Assembly: GCA_963742405.1 (NCBI GenBank)
Contig: CAVUMB010000010.1
Coordinates: 1-64,000, forward strand
Direction of reading: 5' to 3'
From: JAGVSR01 sp963742405
Lineage (GTDB): Bacteria; Pseudomonadota; Alphaproteobacteria; Rhizobiales; Hyphomicrobiaceae
DNA length: 64,000 nt
In this document: piece by piece, positions 62,439 to 64,000 of the stretch
Numbering within the stretch: the first letter of the stretch is position 1
How the letters are laid out: each line of letters starts with the position of its first letter
Notes under the pieces: generated by a model
Told to the model about the DNA's origin: nothing
The model's database searches: none
The model's input: only the letters and a program-made list of their open reading frames with translations
Position numbers and translations under genes: made by a program

Positions 62439-63935
62439 ATGCTCACGATCCAGAATGCTATCGACGGCCGCAAGGTGACGTCGGCCTCAACCCGCCTTGC
62501 AGCGGTCTTCAATCCCGCCACCGGCGAACAGATTGCGAGCCTTCCGCTATCGGCAAAGGCCGAGGTCGACGCGGCCGTCGCCGTTGCCAAAGCCGCCGCA
62601 CCCGCGTGGGGCGCATTGCCTCCCATGAAGCGGGCCAAAGTCCTTTTCAAATACAAGGAGCTTCTCGAAAAGCGCGCCGACGACATCGCCCGTGCCATCT
62701 CTCTCGAACATGGCAAGACCCATTCCGACGCGCTCGGCGAACTGCAGCGCGGGATCGACGTCGTCGACTTCGCTTGCGGCATTCCCCATCTTCTGAAGGG
62801 CGAATTCAGCCGCAACGTCGGTCCCGAGATCGACAGCTGGTCCGACCGTCAGCCGCTTGGCGTCGTCGCCGGTATCACGCCGTTCAACTTCCCCGTCATG
62901 GTGCCGATGTGGATGTTCCCGGTCGCGATCGCCTGCGGCAATACATTCATCCTGAAGCCGTCTGAGCGCGACCCTTCGGCCCCGATGCTGATCTGGGAAC
63001 TGCTCACTGAAGCCGGGCTGCCGAAGGGCGTTTTCAATGTCGTCCACGGCGACAAGGAAGCCGTCGACGCGATACTCGATCATCCCGATATCGCCGCGGT
63101 CAGCTTCGTCGGGTCGACGCCGATCGCTGAATATATCTACGCCCGTGGCACAGCGAAGGGCAAACGCGTGCAGGCACTCGGTGGCGCCAAGAACCACATG
63201 ATTGTCATGCCGGACGCCGACATCGATCAGGCGGTCGATGCGCTCATGGGCGCCGGGTACGGGTCGGCCGGCGAACGCTGTATGGCGATTTCAGTCGCGG
63301 TTCCGGTCGGCGAGACGACTGCGAACAAGCTCGTCGAAGCCTTGGCGCCGAAGGTGCGCGCTTTGAAGATCGGACCGGCAACGGATCCGGACGCCGAAAT
63401 GGGACCCGTCGTCACCGCTGAAGCCAAGCGCAAAATCACTGGCTTGATCGATCAGGGTGTCAAGGAAGGTGCCGAACTCGTTGTCGATGGGCGCGGCCTG
63501 GTTCTGCAGGGTTACGAGAACGGCTATTTCCTCGGCGGCTCCCTCTTTGATCGCGTCACATCAGAGATGACGATCTACAAACAGGAAATTTTCGGCCCGG
63601 TGCTGTCGGTGGTGCGCGCAGGCTCGTTCGACGAGGCAGCCAAGCTGATCAACGATCACGAGTACGGCAACGGCACGGCAATCTTCACCCGTGACGGCGA
63701 CGCCGCCCGCGCCTTCGCCGACAAAATCGAAGTCGGCATGGTGGGCATCAACGTGCCGCTGCCGGTTCCCGTCGCCTACCACTCCTTCGGTGGTTGGAAG
63801 CGGTCGCTGTTTGGCGATCACGCGATTTATGGACCCGAAGGTGTGCGTTTTTACACGCGCCTTAAGACGGTCACGGCCCGATGGCCTACTGGGATTCGCA
63901 AGGGTGCGGAATTCAACTTCCCCAGCCTGAAATAG
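62439..63935 (+). CDS. mmsA: CoA-acylating methylmalonate-semialdehyde dehydrogenase
   Basis: A 498-residue CoA-dependent aldehyde dehydrogenase that turns malonate or methylmalonate semialdehyde into acetyl-CoA or propionyl-CoA. VVAGITPFNFPVMVPMWMFP binds NAD, GGAKNHMIVMPDAD replaces the usual catalytic-Glu motif as in MmsA/IolA enzymes, and the nucleophile Cys281 is in GSAGERCMAISV. The frame is open far upstream, but ATG 62439, 14 bases after the transaminase stop, gives the normal start. It ends the cluster seen here. Confidence 0.92.
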   Translation: MLTIQNAIDGRKVTSASTRLAAVFNPATGEQIASLPLSAKAEVDAAVAVAKAAAPAWGALPPMKRAKVLFKYKELLEKRADDIARAISLEHGKTHSDALGELQRGIDVVDFACGIPHLLKGEFSRNVGPEIDSWSDRQPLGVVAGITPFNFPVMVPMWMFPVAIACGNTFILKPSERDPSAPMLIWELLTEAGLPKGVFNVVHGDKEAVDAILDHPDIAAVSFVGSTPIAEYIYARGTAKGKRVQALGGAKNHMIVMPDADIDQAVDALMGAGYGSAGERCMAISVAVPVGETTANKLVEALAPKVRALKIGPATDPDAEMGPVVTAEAKRKITGLIDQGVKEGAELVVDGRGLVLQGYENGYFLGGSLFDRVTSEMTIYKQEIFGPVLSVVRAGSFDEAAKLINDHEYGNGTAIFTRDGDAARAFADKIEVGMVGINVPLPVPVAYHSFGGWKRSLFGDHAIYGPEGVRFYTRLKTVTARWPTGIRKGAEFNFPSLK

Positions 63936-64000
63936 CAGGCCACTGAACGATTTTCTGGGCTTGCGAAAGAAGAAATTCCGAAACCGCGCGCCCTCGGCTG
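63936..64000. other. 3' flank of mmsA to window end
   Basis: Only 65 bases remain and no feature is seen in them. The cluster may or may not continue beyond the window. Confidence 0.4.

Overview
The window looks like chromosomal DNA of an alphaproteobacterium, most likely of the order Hyphomicrobiales (Rhizobiales). The evidence is a GC-rich coding background, an AcpXL-type acyl carrier protein next to a ketoacyl synthase, the neighbourhood secG / pyrG / tpiA / ppiD-like / trp / moaC / moeA, long-form pstC and pstA genes, and SoxYZ with a flavocytochrome c-type flavoprotein. I cannot name a genus from sequence alone.

Layout. 1-1.1 kb: the 3' end of a carbon-nitrogen hydrolase facing a SIMPL-domain protein. 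1.5-3.0 kb: a sulfotransferase and an APS kinase. 3.06-3.17 kb: palindromic repeats. 3.3-5.0 kb: an MsbA-like exporter. 5.1 kb: a CAT-anticodon tRNA. 5.2-7.1 kb: an AT-rich stretch with an unknown, possibly glycosyltransferase-like gene and an FkbM methyltransferase. 7.1-9.2 kb: gmd and fcl, which make GDP-fucose. 9.5-11.3 kb: a membrane-anchored glycosyltransferase-like protein and an ELM1-family protein. 11.4-15.7 kb: a cyclophilin-like protein, KAS, AcpXL and a divergent acyl-CoA ligase. 15.8-18.8 kb: a PilZ protein, a GT2/GT-C mannosyltransferase-type pair and a small secreted peptide. 18.9-25.3 kb: pyrG, small envelope proteins, secG, tpiA and a PpiD-like foldase. 25.3-32.3 kb: trpE-sixA-trpG-trpD-(periplasmic protein)-trpC-moaC-moeA. 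32.3-39.5 kb (minus strand): fadE-fadJ-fadI-cfa. 39.7-42.6 kb: fccB/soxF and soxS divergent from soxYZ. 42.7-51.0 kb: a double-CDGSH protein, then phoR-pstSCAB-phoU-phoB with a PHO-box-like site. 51.0-64 kb: a TetR regulator divergent from a nine-gene polyamine and omega-amino-acid catabolic cluster.

How the genes work together. The last cluster has enzymes to take gamma-glutamylated putrescine to GABA and succinate (puuA, puuC, puuD, gabT, gabD). It also has exits for C5 diamines or lysine (glutaryl-CoA dehydrogenase) and C3 amines (beta-alanine:pyruvate transaminase plus MmsA). Its leader carries a TetR-type operator, a promoter, a short ORF with a good ribosome binding site, and a strong hairpin. 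The 1.5-9.2 kb region could supply PAPS, sulfate transfer, GDP-fucose and a methyl transfer for a decorated surface glycan.

Caution. Roughly two dozen apparent frameshifts lie between about 0.4 and 24 kb, in housekeeping genes (pyrG, tpiA) as well as accessory ones, but only two are obvious in the remaining 40 kb (phoR, puuA). Most look like base-call indels rather than true pseudogenes. I therefore give such genes as single CDS spans and note the breakpoints.
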